A stretch of 64,000 bases of DNA from Ailanthus altissimus (Eukaryota; Streptophyta; Magnoliopsida; Sapindales; Simaroubaceae): the NCBI GenBank assembly GCA_946807835.1, contig OX327709.1, positions 21,019,501-21,083,500 on the forward strand, given 5' to 3'. Position 1 is the stretch's first letter, and the number at the start of each line of letters is the position of its first letter. The notes below the pieces were generated by a model, which saw nothing but the letters and a program-made list of their open reading frames with translations, was not told the origin of the DNA and made no database searches. Below are positions 11,641-25,900 of this stretch, in pieces. The translations under genes were made by a program, and so were the position numbers.

Positions 11641-12789
11641 TTAATCCCAACATATTAAGCTGGGAACATATGTGAATCTAGGTGAACCCTCACAAGTTTC
11701 TTTCTGAGTTTGACTCTTCAAGCCGCAGGAATACAATTCTCCGCGAATTCGAACAATGAACTTCACTTTTTCTGAGTTATCAGCATCCATTACAAACAAA
11801 ATATTGAACCTTTTGCTGAAATGAAGAGGTCTCCCTAGCTCTGGATCATTATACAAATTGTATTTCTTGATCCAAATATGTTTATCCCAGTCTTTCAACA
11901 TCCAAATTCCAAGCTCAGTCTGACTCTCAGGAATTGCAATACATAAAGATTCTTCCATATTTTCCATCTGTAAAAGCTTACAGCTCACTGAGTAAAAATC
12001 TTTTGGTTGGCATGGCAACAGTATCTTTTGCTTAAACTCTTCTGCCACAATATCCAATATTTGTATATAAACAAATCTGTCTTCAATTTTGTTAGAAATG
12101 GTGTGAGCTAACCAACACAGCATCCCATTAACAACAACTGGGGCAAATTCCAATCTTAAGTTGTGTCGGAATCGGATATCTATTTTTCTCCAAACTGGGG
12201 ACTCAACAACTTCTTGATCATGTCCATTCAATGTCAATATGCAATACTTGCTGTTCCGAGGAAATTGCAAACAAAATCCTACCACCTTGTACTTGTGTAA
12301 AGCCGAATCAAACACTAATTTATAGAATGTCCGATTTGTTTTCCACAAGCGTGGGACTTGCCCTAATAACTTAAGCTTTTGTGTCATGGGATTGCAAACA
12401 TAAAGTTCTTCTCCGTATGACGGAACAGAAAAAAGAATTAACCCATCATGAGAATCTAAAACAGTGACGTTATTTTTATCTACCAAATTTCTCAAAGACA
12501 GCTGATGGCCAATGTTGGTTCTTATATCCAACGAAACAAAGTCCAGGCTAGGGAAGACTCCTTTCACAAGAATGATTTCGAATCTAGATTTCCAGTGATT
12601 CAAGTGGGCTTTTGAGAAATCAGGAGTGTTGATAATATCTTTCCAGCGCTTACATACCGTTTTAAAAGAAATAAGATCTCGTGCAGGGACTCTAACCAAT
12701 ATGTCAAATATGATTTCATCAGGAATAAAAGGCTCTGATGCGTTGTGATTATTTGGGGAATTCAGTTTCTGTCTCTTGTTAGACTCCAT
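11641..12789 (-). CDS. F-box protein with FBA-type substrate domain
   Basis: A 382-residue protein in one exon. The F-box lies at about residues 19-62, starting Phe-Ile-Pro-Asp-Glu-Ile and containing Val-Cys-Lys-Arg-Trp. In this family the motif binds the SKP1 subunit of SCF ubiquitin ligases. Downstream is a typical F-box-associated (FBA) region with a Tyr-Val-Cys-Asn-Pro-Met-Thr-Gln-Lys stretch near residues 129-137, which would select the target protein. The target is unknown, and plants have hundreds of such genes. The frame is intact, so I see no reason to call it a pseudogene. On the minus strand a good splice acceptor (TTTCAG) lies just before the ATG, which suggests a 5' UTR intron. 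The gene sits about 460 bp beyond the end of element A. Confidence 0.88.
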   Translation of the reverse strand: MESNKRQKLNSPNNHNASEPFIPDEIIFDILVRVPARDLISFKTVCKRWKDIINTPDFSKAHLNHWKSRFEIILVKGVFPSLDFVSLDIRTNIGHQLSLRNLVDKNNVTVLDSHDGLILFSVPSYGEELYVCNPMTQKLKLLGQVPRLWKTNRTFYKLVFDSALHKYKVVGFCLQFPRNSKYCILTLNGHDQEVVESPVWRKIDIRFRHNLRLEFAPVVVNGMLCWLAHTISNKIEDRFVYIQILDIVAEEFKQKILLPCQPKDFYSVSCKLLQMENMEESLCIAIPESQTELGIWMLKDWDKHIWIKKYNLYNDPELGRPLHFSKRFNILFVMDADNSEKVKFIVRIRGELYSCGLKSQTQKETCEGSPRFTYVPSLICWD

Positions 12790-14822
12790 GCCCTGAAACG
12801 AATACGGAGAACTTCAGTTCTGAAAATAACAATAAATCCCAACTCTTAATATCTACTGCAAAGAACTTTTACAGCACTCCTTGAACTGCTAATTTGAATT
12901 GGAAACAAGAATAAGAAAACTAATGGGTTGAGGAAACTGCCCATATAAGACTTGCTTCCAACTCGGGACTTCCTAAAAAATTCTAAAATGAATAAAATAA
13001 AACTTCTTATTTAGTTCATATAAAAAAAATCTTATTTAATTTTTTTTTAAACAAATATACATGAATATAAACCAAACCTCTTTTCGATCTTAGTTTGACC
13101 AAATATAAATCAAACTCTTCTCATCATCTCTCCTCAACCCTGATTTGAGCTGAAATTAAATCTCAGATCTCGTTTAATTTAGGCTGGGAATTCGGTCTGC
13201 GTTTATAGGCACTGACATTTTGAGGTGATGTAATGCGTTTAAACCAAAAAGACTGAAGGGAAGCTGAAGAAACCGAGTTGAATTTAAGTGTAACGAATCA
13301 GATTTGGACGGCAAGCTTTAAATACCGAAGAAGCTTCCTTGGCAAAGCAGGGCTCCCGATTCCCGACGGCGTAGGAATTTCTTCTTATGAAACCTTAGTT
13401 GGTAAGCGAACCATCCATTTAGAACTTGGTAAACGCTATAATTAATATTAAGCAATAATTAGTACCGTCGTAAGTTAAAAAGTTGAGACAAATTTGGGTG
13501 ATTATTATTTTCGAACTCGATCATTTTGATCCGATTCATCTTGAAATTTTAGGTTAAGATAGAAATGAGAATGGATTCGAGATATTTTTGGGATAAAATT
13601 TTTTGTTTTGAACTGGTTGAGTCAGGTTCGAAAAATTCTCGACCCAAATCTTTTTTTATTTTTAATTTTAAAAAAAAAATTAAATTAAATTTAAAGTTAA
13701 ATTTAGAATAATAACATTAAATATAATTAAATTTAAAATTATAATAATTAATGTAATTAAATTTAAAATTCATAATATTTAACGTAACTGAAATTAAAAT
13801 AATATTTTAAATTATAATATTTAACATATTTCAACTTGAAATTAAATTTATAATAACAACATTTAATGTAATTAGATTTCGAACGAATGAATTTAATTAA
13901 ATTATAACATTTAACATAATTAAATTTTAAATAATAACATTTAACGTAATTTAAATTCATAATATTTAACGTAATTAAAATAAAAACAATATTTTAAATT
14001 ATAATATTTAATATATTTTAACTTAAAATTAAATTTATAATTACAAGATTTAACATAACTGAATTTAGAATGAATTAATTTTAAAAATTAATCAAATTAT
14101 AATATTTTATGTAATTTAAATTCAAATTGAATTTAAAATAATAACATTAATATAATTGAATTTAAAATATTAATATTTAATAAAATTAAAATTAAAATTT
14201 TTAATTTTTTTTAAATTTAAATCAAAAATTTCCAACCCAACCCGAGTTCAAAAATTGTCGGGACATTTTTTGCCATCCCGATTCCCTCCTCCTACAAGCT
14301 CAAATTTTAACAAATATTAAATCCATTGATGCTCTTGTGTGTTCATTCAGAAGTAAAATCCACAAATTGTCTTCTTTGTACCGAGAAAATGGGGCAGAAT
14401 TAAATACAACATATTTTATCCATGTATCGTCCTTTGTTGCTTAAAGAAAACACTACAGTAAGAATTCATAGCCTGCAGAAGCAGGCAATACAAGTTGCAT
14501 AACAAAATTGTTAAGTGACATGATCATCAACCAATGCTAACATCGAAGGAAGGTCAAGACTTGAATGTTGAAAATGGATTCGCTTCATTTCACTCTCGCA
14601 AAACTGACTACCTATACATAAATCCAGAAAAGGAAAAGGGAAAAAAAATTATCTCATCGTGGTAACTACAAAATTTACCACAATGAATTTTCTCAACAAT
14701 GGGTCAGCTCTCCTACTGCCTAGTATATTCAACTACTAGAATTTCTTCCGCGTCAAAGTGGGCTTAATAACTTAAGAACCTCGTGGACGTTTCATAGCAT
14801 AACATAGGAATGTGATGTATTA
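12790..14822. other. Intergenic; AT-rich repeat block at about 13640-14240
   Basis: No gene is seen. About 13640-14240 is almost pure A/T, built of imperfect repeats of ATAATATTTAACGTAATT type. A larger unit recurs after roughly 190 bp (compare 13752-13855 with 13945-14045). The block is bordered by less AT-rich sequence at 13500-13640 and 14215-14290 that looks partly inverted-complementary (TCGAAAA/CTCGACCC against CCCGAGTT/CGGGA), so it could be an old MITE. That idea is weak. Confidence 0.5.
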
Positions 14823-17800
14823 CTAATAACTGGTAGGAACACTTGACAGAAGCATCTTCAATGTCTCGTAAGTCATGAAAACAATGCCAACACCGGGAAC
14901 CACCTTGTAGTATTCTGGCAAAATCCCTCTGTACAAGCCCCACAGACCTTCAGACTGGATTATGTGCCGAAAAGTCCCCAAAAGGCCAGTATTATAGACA
15001 CAAGCTCGACCACCGGCCCCTTCCAACTGCATTCTTCTCCTCACAAGATCAAGAGGAAAAGTTGCTGCAAATTATCAATAGGACAGAACTAAGTACCAAA
15101 GAACAAGAATATCCAAATAGTTTTGCTACATGATTTCATCTTTATTTCAGTTCATGTAAGTGACACCAACATAATGAAAAACAACATCAGATCCTAATTA
15201 TCACTATCTCACAAACTCAATAATTTTATACCAATTTCATGCATCCCCTATGCCTAGTAAGTTTCACTTCAGCACTGGTTGGTCAGTCCTATGAGTAAGG
15301 TTGCCGAATCTATAGGACACGACAGACCATGTCACAGCACTCCAAAAATCTACCTACGACTCACAGTGCCAACTTACATTTACTTGTTCAATGTCATAAC
15401 ATATATGGTATAGCTTACTAAGATATGTCAAATCAAGATATATTTCTGACTCACCTCAAAATTTGGTTAAGAAATAAAGCACAAAGTCTGCCCATCAAAT
15501 TTCTTAACATAAGAGATCATATCAAATGGCAAGACACACAAGAAATGTACAAAGCAGCCGATCATACATGTTTTCACATTGAAAACAGCTAGAAATTCTT
15601 AGAAAATATCTGACCTCATAAAAAATTTAACAGATGTGTATCCAAAATTATGAAAGACAGGTTTTAAGATAATTGGAAGTGCAACAAGAACCTTAGGCTG
15701 TGCTACTAAGGGCATTACTTTAGAAGAAAATATCTCTGTCTCAAAAACTAACTATATAGGCACAAGATGGCAAGCATAGTGTCTACAAGCATAACAGGTG
15801 GAATAAAAAACAATCGCAAATTTATGCTGTGTCATTAACCAGCAATAAAACATTTTTCCAGAAAATTAAGGAAATTCAAGCCTCAAAAGTTGAAAAAAAA
15901 GATTAAGCTTAAATGAGATCAAAAAATCACTCACCTGTCGATGAGGCAATACCTGAAAGACTACCACAAGCAAGGCTGACCATGACAGTGGAATCATTAG
16001 GCCTGATATCAATTGAATAGAAAGTTACAACACAATATTTCAACTTATGCACAACAAGAGATAACAGGTCAATGACAGCACATTATAACTCTAGTTTAAC
16101 GGTCCTCACCTTTGTGACTGCCATAAAGATCTAAGAGACTCATAAACAGAAAAACTTATTGCTATGCTAGGTCCAACACCCTGCTTTCATGAAGTAACAG
16201 AACAACAATTAAAATTAATAACATGAAGCGAAAAAAAAAGGAAAAAAGAATTTAATAAGGGAGAAACAGTAAAAATTACCAATAATGTTGCTCCAAGCCC
16301 TTTATACAAGCCCAAAAATCCTTCTTCTTTGCAAATGGTATGAAATGAATGCCGAATACCTCTGTAGTAGATTGTTTGTCTCTGCAAAGTGGCAAACTAG
16401 CTGAGTTAAAGACAGTTCAAACTGAAAGCATGACAAACCAGAACTAGAAACATTGATTCCTAGAAAGAAAAAACTCAAGACAATATAAAGTTTCACCTCA
16501 AGTTCTAACTCATCCAAAGTATGCTGATATTACCTGTGCTGCTAGGCGTGTCCTCACAAGATCCAGCGGATATGTAGCAGATGCAGCAGTCATTCCCGCC
16601 AGACCTCCACCTACAAAGTGCACAGCCACATTGACACTTGCACCTCCCCCGCGGTTTTCCAAGCCAAGAATAGATTGCAAAAACTGTTAAAAGTAAGGAG
16701 GACATGAAACCAACAATGAGAAAGTTACAATGAAAAAGTATTGACCTATTTTTAACAGCTAATATAAGTTACTCAACAGAGAGATACACTGACATTCTTG
16801 TAGTGTTCATAAGCATAGAAGCTGACAGAAGAATAAGGAAGACGGTGTGCAATGGTAACCAGATTGCCTTTCCAAAATGCTCTAAACCCTTCTTCATTAA
16901 CAATACGGGAAGCCTCACGCCATATGCTAGGCTTGCTCAATGCTGCAACATCAGAGTGCATACCTTGCACCTAATGAAACAAAATAATACCAATCAGACT
17001 AGAAATTTAAAATTTAAAGGAAATATTTGAAACAAACCAAAAGGCTCTTAAGATAACATATTCCAAATAATTAGGGCTATAAATAATAAATCAGTTTAAC
17101 TCATTGTATAATCCAATGCTCATTCCTCACTAAACATAGTAATATAAAGTGCTGAGGCTGTAATCACACTCAATACTCATGCCACAACTGAGCATCACTT
17201 CCTTCAAATGACGAAGAAGAGAGAAAGAGAGAGATATTACAAAACTTTTTTGATTTCTTATGAAAAAATTAAACTGCAAGCCTAAAAGAATACATTTTAA
17301 TTAAAAAACAACTTAATTGATGTATTTGGGGAAAGGAAGTAGGACCCAAGGTTTGGCCAAAGGGACATCTAGACGCCGTAGTTCCAAAATTATCCAACAG
17401 GAACACTTTAACTTCCTGCCTTGACCTAGGCCTCACATCGATCGTTCTGTCCACTGAACTCATCAATCAACCTTGACCTTTACTCTCACTACATACTCCA
17501 ACTCTATCTATTAGAAGTTTCAGGCTGAGGTGAGCGACTTCTTTTCTTTCTTTTTTGAGCTCTCACCTTGAGCCGATCTTATTCAATGGATTGTGACTTT
17601 CTCAGCTTGAGCTTTCTATCGCATTTACCCCTATGTTAGTGAATTCTGTCCTCTTGAATGACTATTTACCTTTCTAACTGCACTCAATTTTTTACGCTGG
17701 ATGACTCTATTTACATTTCTAACCACACTCAATTTATAACTGCATTTGTTTGTGATGTGATTAGAATATAACAGTAAAAAAAATCAGTTTACATGCCTCT

Positions 17801-18490
17801 TGGAACTGAATTCACTAACAATCCCTCAAATATTTTTTAAACCAAGATGTTCCTTCGGCAGAACCTTGAGGGTCCAACTGTCCTTTTCCCAGTATATTTT
17901 CCAAAGCAGCTCATTATATATCTTTTACTCTTCGTTTAATATCCTGCCTTTCTTTGCAAAGTAAAGAAATAAATAATAATACAAACAAATTCCTTACCTT
18001 TGATTCGAAATTACTACAAACAATAGTTAAAATTACAGAAAAAATCCGAACTAGATAAAGAAATTTCCCATGCTTGATTTCCAATAATCAATTGAAAGAC
18101 ACAGAACCTTTCTAGAAACTCCTCCCCAAACAAAAAAGAAAGAAAAGACCACAATTCAAAAACAAAAAATCGAAAGACTAACAACATTTATCAACCATTG
18201 AAAACAAAAAAAAAAAAAAGCCAAAAAGCGACCTGAAACAGAATAGTAAGACGAGCAAGAGGTGCAGTGCAAGTCTTGCTAAAAGCGCCAGCAATTCCAC
18301 CTGCCAGAAGCTGCTGCAGGGTTCCAATCTGCGAGTGTTGCTGATTTAACGACGGTTTTGGGGCGTTAAGGCTCTGCTGCGGCTGTGACAATAACTTTCT
18401 CGAACTGGCATCAACAACGCTGCTGTGAGCAGTATTCAAAGCTCTCTGCCCTCCTTCAACCACCACACCGACACTCGCTTCCATGTTCAT
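14823..18490 (-). CDS. Mitochondrial carrier (SLC25-type), seven exons
   Basis: Exons, in coding order: 18490-18233, 16970-16794, 16683-16534, 16381-16280, 16180-16110, 16002-15935, 15064-14823. All introns are GT-AG, and the joined frame gives 355 residues. After an N-terminal extension of about 55 residues there are three carrier repeats with signatures at residues 77-82 (PLARLT), 184-189 (PLDLVR) and 279-284 (PLDLVR). Such proteins are six-helix exchangers, normally of the inner mitochondrial membrane. The first signature lacks both charged residues of the canonical P-x-[DE]-x-x-[KR]. The N-terminus and this substitution match what I remember of Arabidopsis At3g53940/At2g37890/At3g55640, an uncharacterised group. 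The substrate is unknown. Confidence 0.9.
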
Positions 18491-21400
18491 TTAGAAATTG
18501 AAAAAAATCACACAACTTTATCAACGAATGTTGCAAATTTCTTAGACTAGTGAACAGTCAGTGCTTGATCTCACATGAGTTTTAAAGTTTTTACCGATTG
18601 ATGGAGAATTTTGTGATGTGGATTAAAACCCTAAAAAGGAGATGAGAACTAATTTAGGGTTTAAACTGGTTATTCGACTTCTGTTCACACGCCTGGCCTA
18701 TCCCCTATGGAATATTTTTTGTGTGCTTTGGACGAAAGTGTTTTTTTTTTCTTTTTGGTTTTTATAAAAAATTTCTCACAATTCTTTTTCCAGATGGATT
18801 CTTAGTATTATATAAAAAAATTTAAATATTTTATAAAAAATAATATAATATATATATAAACTATCATATAAATTAATTTTATAATAAATTGTATTAACTC
18901 ATTTATATATATAATATAACTCATATAAATTATAAAGTATGTTTGATAATTACTGAATAACATCTTCTATTTTAAAAATAAGATTTTTTTCTTAACAAAA
19001 TCTGATCATCTTATCTTATGTATTCTTGAGTAGAAAAAATTAAGAAATTATTAAAATATTGCTGGGAAAGAAAATATCTTTTAGAACGTGTAACATAATT
19101 TACTTAAAATGTTTTTAAATTGTCATATTTGATTTTTAATCATTTATCACTTAAATTAATTTTCAAAATATTAAAAATTACACGTGGCGTGTAATGCATT
19201 GTCAGCTTTTTCTGGTGGATTTGCAAATTGCACCCACAGATTTCACGTTTTGTAATTTTGTTCTTGGTTTCTAAAACACGGGTTGTGCACGTGAAACAAA
19301 ACTCTTTAAAAGTATTTTCACCTTTTAAATTAAATAAAAGGATAATAATATAATTAAAATTAAAATTGTTATTAATATGTAATTTATATAAACCTTAGAT
19401 GGTGGCAGTGTAACAATATAATTAAAATTAAAATTATTATTAATATATAATATATATAATGAATTATAAATTTTATATTTTTTAATATAAAAAAATAAAT
19501 TTAAACTCGTATTATTATTTATTTTATTTTATTTTTAAATTTATTCACAAATGAAATGACTACAAAGGACAAAAAGAGTTGTAAAATCTTTCTCTATTGT
19601 CATTATGCGATTTTTTTTTTTTTCTAATTCAGTGACTCCAGGTTTAAACATGGTTCGTAGAGACAAATACACACTATATATAATTGAAAATAAGAGAATT
19701 CCAACTAACTTTTTTAAATACTCTTATAACTATACCTTTTTTTAAATCTCCATAAATTTTAAGAAAAAGAAAATTAATAAACAAGAGCAGAAATTTTTTT
19801 TTCTCAATTTTCATTCTAAAATAATTTTGTTTATAGCCCATCAACTATAAACCTAAATATTTTGCCAAAACTCATTTACAAATTAACTACAACATTTTTT
19901 TTTCTCTTTCATATTAATACAATAATCGGAGAGTATCAATGAAAATATAAATACCCGCACTTTTAAAAATAATATTGATGGATGTATGAGAAAAAATGAC
20001 GAGAGACGATTATAAGGAGAATTTTGAAATTAAAGGTCAATACATATAAATATGGAGTTTGATGGGAAAAAAAAAAAAGATATGAGTAACTTAAACGTTA
20101 CTTTTAGAGCTTGTTTGATATGACTTTTTTATAAGGTAAAATATTTTTTTAATGTTGAAACTTCAATTAAATTTTTTTTTAAGTGTTTGATTGTATATAA
20201 GAGAAGGGTTTTTATAAATAAAAAAGTTATTTCACTTTTATCGAAAGAAACTCAAATTTTAAATTTTTTAAGAGTAGAGGTTAGAAAATTTTTTTAAAGT
20301 ATTGAATTATTTAAAATACCCTTATTTTATTTTAAAAGTTTCACTTCAATTCTTTTATAATATAATTTAAAAACAAATTATCTATTAAAGTAATTACACA
20401 ATATTTTTAAAAAACTACTAATAACAGCCAAACAACTAATAACTTAGTAACTCTACTGTAAGAGAGGATTCTTCTCATATCTTTTTAAACTAATTTATGA
20501 AGAGTTTTATCTTTCAAAAAAAAAAAATTCTACTAATGTCAACTTTACTTTAGAAAGTTTTATTGAAAAAGCCATACTAAATAAATATTTAATGAGATTG
20601 TCATTCATTAAAAATAGGTTTACGAAAATAGACCGGCCAGTATCCTCTTGGACCAAGCTCAAAATCATACCAGTAACATAAATTTCGTTCTTGCTTCTGT
20701 AATTTGGTTGCCCAATTAGTACTTTATGGATTTTGAAATGTTCTGTTAAATGATATCTGAATATGTCAAGCAAAACTAAGAAGAGGGTTTAGGCATTGGA
20801 TTCAATTTTACAAGTGACACATGATTTTACTAAATACAAATCAAACACTGCAGTTGAGTCTTTATCCCAGAAGTAAGCATTCTCTTTATGTGCACCTTTT
20901 TGACTTCGAGGTTGGGTTGATATAATTATTATCAGAGTAATATAATTATTTTTTTTTTGTGCAGTAGGGATGCTTTCTTTTTCTGGTGGATGGTTGATAT
21001 TCGAGAGTGTGTCGGTAATTTTGTTCCAATTAATTTAAGTATAACGCATATTAAGGTGGAAGTGAAGTCTTGTCCCATTTGTAATAGAGTCTTGTTTTGA
21101 TTACCTAAAATCTAGGCGCGTAGTAATATGAAAGTAAAGTATTATTTCAGTTATAAAAATTTTATCTTAGTTAACTGAAATCTAAGTGTGCATTAATGTA
21201 AAAATAAAATCGTGTCTCAGTTGTAATAAAATTTAGTTATTGTATTAGTGTGAAAGCAAAATATTGTCTTAATTATAATGAAATCCAATCAGTGTATTAG
21301 TAGATGTAATTCATTTAATGATTGTAATTCAAAAAAAAATAATTTAAAAATCAAAGACTGCTTATCCCCTCTCATCGAGATTTGATCTCCACGCTTGCCA

Positions 21401-22967
21401 CTACGAAGTCTGCGGCTAAATTTTGTTACAAAGAGGTCAATGTTTAATTGCAATGGCCAGTTCCCCTATCACAGAAAGTCCCTTCCACGAGTTCCTTAAT
21501 CAACTTTTGCATCTGCTTTAATTTCGTGATTATCACCTCCTCCACCTCATTTTTTGAAATTTAGTAGACTTCCAAACTAGACTACAATGAATTTCATTTG
21601 AACAAGTCTAAATAGATGATCACTTGCAAATTTGTATAAGCACTGAAAAAGAAAGGTTTTGTTTCAGTATCAATTTTAAGATCATTCTCATTCATACGGA
21701 GGAAGAGTACAAAATGAAAGAATAATTAGGCTATAATAACAAAGAAGCTTCTCTTTCCAGAAGCTAAAAGTACTCTAAAATGCAAAGCACTTGGCTCTCT
21801 CTACTCTCTAGTCTAAGGCTTCCACTAGTCCTATTGAGAAAAATAATAGAAGAATATGAATATCTTAATAAACAACCAAGTAGCAAACACACTGCCGTCC
21901 GTCCATGCAAATATTTTATGCTGAAAGCTTGATTGTGATTCCCAATATTAATTTTATTTAATTCACTGCGAAAAAGCTAAAGAAGAATGAAACTATGAAA
22001 GCCCGTCCGCCGAAAGAACCAAAACCATCTTTTGTGACTTCCACGTATTATGCATTAATGTTTCTTCTTTGTCTCCTTCTCACTCTTGTCCAAACCCACC
22101 AAATCTGTCCTCATCTCCACCAAACAATGATCGATCATGTCATGCCAAAGTGTAGGGCTAGCAATATCAAGATGAAATATTCTAGCTACTTGCATTGTTG
22201 GATCATCAATTTTCTGGCTCTCTTGCTGGAAAAATCTCAACAATCTCCATCGCTCACTCATCGTTAGATTTTAAGTACTACATATGTCGCTAAACCAATC
22301 ATCAAAAGTCAAATAAATCCAACTAACAAAATGCTCGAATTAATCTGTTTAAGATTGATTCTGAAACAAAATAAAAACATCAGAAAAAAAACAATGTTGC
22401 TTGCTCGCCAAGCATCAATACCTTCCGCATGGCACAAGCATGGATTACTCCTTGCAACGAATGTTGCATAATCCCACGAGTGGCAGCACAGAATCGGAAC
22501 CTAGTGGGTATTTGTGACAATAGTCCAGAAAAAATTGACCAAGGAACAGATCATACGTATAATTCAAAAAACTGTACACACAATTTCCAAAATGATTACT
22601 CATTCAGGCTTAAAAGACTCCGTAGGGATACCCTCAACAGTATTTTACTCCATGGCAAAAGCTTCCAATATCAAGGCTTTCATTCAAACTGAAAACTACA
22701 TTTTGCGGCCATACCAACCCTTGATCTTTTTTTGGCCTCAACATGTATCATTTCTAATCATATAAATTTATAAATTTACAGAAATTTTACACCAATCATT
22801 TATGTCATAAGCTCCTTTCAAGGGATCATATATTCTGAACTTTGCCTTCTTACACCATTGAACCGCTTTCTTTCATGCTTGGCTTTAGGTTGATATAAGC
22901 ACGTCAAAGTGAAATGACGTTGGATATCCAATTAATAACACCAAGAAAGCTCAACGAAATCATATAG
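18491..22967. other. Intergenic between carrier and BLH gene
   Basis: No convincing gene. The sequence is AT-rich, with a duplicated AATATAATTAAAATTAAAATT segment near 19350 and 19415. Overlapping short ORFs occur on both strands at 21995-22267 (plus) and 22055-22261 (minus), with more on the plus strand at 22429-22765. None resembles a family I recognise. The last few hundred bases before 22968 should hold the 3' UTR of the homeodomain gene. Confidence 0.5.
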
Positions 22968-25900
22968 TCAGCCAACGAAATCATGCAAAAGCTGCCCTCC
23001 AATAATGTCCCGTCCAAAAATCCGATTTTGCACTTCGTAACCACTCAAAACATATCCCTCACTATTTGCCTCAGGGCCAAGGCCGAAACGTTGAGCTGCA
23101 GTTATAGAATAAGGCTCTGACAAACCAATTCCATTATTCTGATAAAGACCCAGTGTTAAGGAAACACTACTACTTCCACCTGCCATGCTCACACCAACAC
23201 CAACATGTGGATGGTTTGACAAGCTGTTGTAAGACAAATTCGGTGGTTCCTCACTTGCAATAGGTATATGATTAGGAAACTCATTTCTGGTGCGTTTGGA
23301 TGGTGTATCTTGCAACCTTTGACTGGAGGTGGATGGGTTTTCCAATGGAAGCGAATCTGACGAAGGTACATAATCATTTGACCTGTTGGCAATTCTTTCT
23401 TCTCTTTGAGCAGCCTTTTGAGCTTGCCGTGTTTCTAGCATGTGTATCTCTTCTACCATTGGCTTCCAAAGCCTTACTCTAGCATTGATAAACCAATTAG
23501 AAACCTGATGCAAAGTGTATATCATTAGAAATTAATCGAACAGTGTCTCATAAACAAGGAATATAGAAACATATAACTCATATTTCATTCCATAATTGAG
23601 GAGGGAGTTGGTATGGTAGTTAAAAAGCGGATGACACACCTGGTTCCGTGATAGACCAGTTTGTTTTGCCAACATCAACTTCTCTGTATCAGTAGGATAA
23701 CTGTAACACAAAACAATATAATAGCCTAAGAACATGTTGATATATATACATTCACAACATGCACACAAATGAGCCAAAGAAGGGAAGACTAGGATATTTC
23801 AATTTTATTTAGGACGTATATAACCAGTTAACAACAAAATGTTTGAGCTACACAATGTTTGGGGGCCAGAGAAATTAAAATACTTACGGATGTAGGAAGT
23901 GTTCATACAACCATGCCTTCAGAACAGTTACAGCACGCTCAGGAAGCCCCCTTTGAGGACGCCAGACAGGTTGGCTTTGGCGCTCAAGGAACCCAGAATT
24001 ATTAACAGGTCTCTGGTTATAAGGGCATCTATCAGAGTTTCCAAATGTTGAAGCTTCATCTTTCCCGCGGTTTGGATGAACTTGGTTCTTATTTGTAAAA
24101 TGAAGCTGATCCGTAATTGCATTTTTCAAGGACCTGAAATGTTTTGACATGGCTTTCAAAGCCATATTTGCATATGGAGCTGCATTACCAAGCCCGGAGA
24201 CATACTCAAAAGATGCAACCACTGCTTGCATCTGCTGATAGTACTGCTTGTACCTCCTGTAAACCTAAAGCAGATAAAAGCTGTGAGAAATTTATCGAAA
24301 ATATGGCATGAAAATCTTATTCAAATGGAATTGATTTTGGCAGAATTATTATACTGTTTGTCCTTTAATGTTAAACTGCAGTGAAGTATATTGCAATATG
24401 GACACACTTCTAGCAAAATGAGTGAAGGCTAGTGTTATATAAGTTTTACACACACAGGAAAGTGATTCACTAAATTTAGGTGAAAATAATTCATGCATCA
24501 GTAAAGTCATGAAAAATGTTTCAACCGTGGTCACTCAACAACTGGTGTCTATGTTACTTTTTTTCCACAATAGAGGCCCCAAAATCATTTCTAGTGGAAG
24601 AAAAAGGGAAGAGAAAGACCTCATTCATCTAGGGATCAATGTCATCATCACACTAACAATGGTGCTAGGTGTGGAGGTGGTCAGTTCTCTACTTCATTAC
24701 ATTCCCTAAAGGGGGGATTATGCAGATGATTCATTTGATTGGAAAAATAAAAATGAAAATTTACAATGGGCATTCTTAATGACTCCTGCACACACATATT
24801 TTTCAAAAAATCTGGTTGTACAGAAGCTAGAACTAGAAATACATTAGATTTTCATCTTATATGACTTGTTCACCAAAAAGACACCAAGATCATGCTAAAA
24901 TCAGTAAACAGATTAAAGGCTTCAACTTCAAGATAATTAAAGACAAATGGAAATCTGTGGTGCATGTCAATGGTAACTTCAATTATCAAACAACCCAAAC
25001 CATGTGCTATCGAACTTTAAGATGAAAACTTGCTTTTTAATGTTGAGATAAAAGTAGAAGTGAGATAATTCCTAAGAGGAGATAATTATTATCTCAAGGT
25101 CTAATGAGAGAACAAAATGCTAATACGTTTAAGAACAAAATTTCTGTGTTAACTTGTTGCTTCAATACTTACGGTTTCATCACCATGCATGCAAAGGAAA
25201 GAAAAACAATTATGAAAAAAGGGTTGAGTTGACATTGGCATTACCATATAACCATAAGCTTGAGGACAACACTCACTTCTTGCTAACTTGCTAACTATTA
25301 ACTTCACCAACCAACTACTGTTTATGGTATTAAAATTGTAAATGATATATTGATGCTTACTGAATCAATACAACAAGATACAAGCACATAAAAACTGAAA
25401 TTAACTGATATCAATAATAATGGGTAATTCACTCTTGGTAACCAACATGCATCAAACCTACCAATATCATCCCTCATATAATCAAATCAAAAGAAGCCAG
25501 TGCTTTAAGGAGCCAAACTCAACCAACAGTACTGAATTTTCAAGAAACAATAAATTAAGATAGCTGAAGTATTACACAAGTTAGTAATACAATATACTAC
25601 CATATCAAACATTCTCAAATTCAACCATTTTGTATGATGCATATAATATATTTAACAAGCCATACAAATAGCAAATGAAGTTTCTGTTGTCCTTTTTCTC
25701 TTCCTTTTTTTAACTTCTTTCAGTCCCAAGGTGCTGATAATATTGTGTCACAAGATCACAAAAAGGATTCACCGTTTGGCAAGAATCTCAATGCTGTTCT
25801 TTCCCATATAACACCAGCTAGTCATTGAAAAAAGAAATCTTAGAGAAGCTAAAAAGACATTTGAGACAGAAGATTTCCTACAGCATATATTTCTGGTCAA

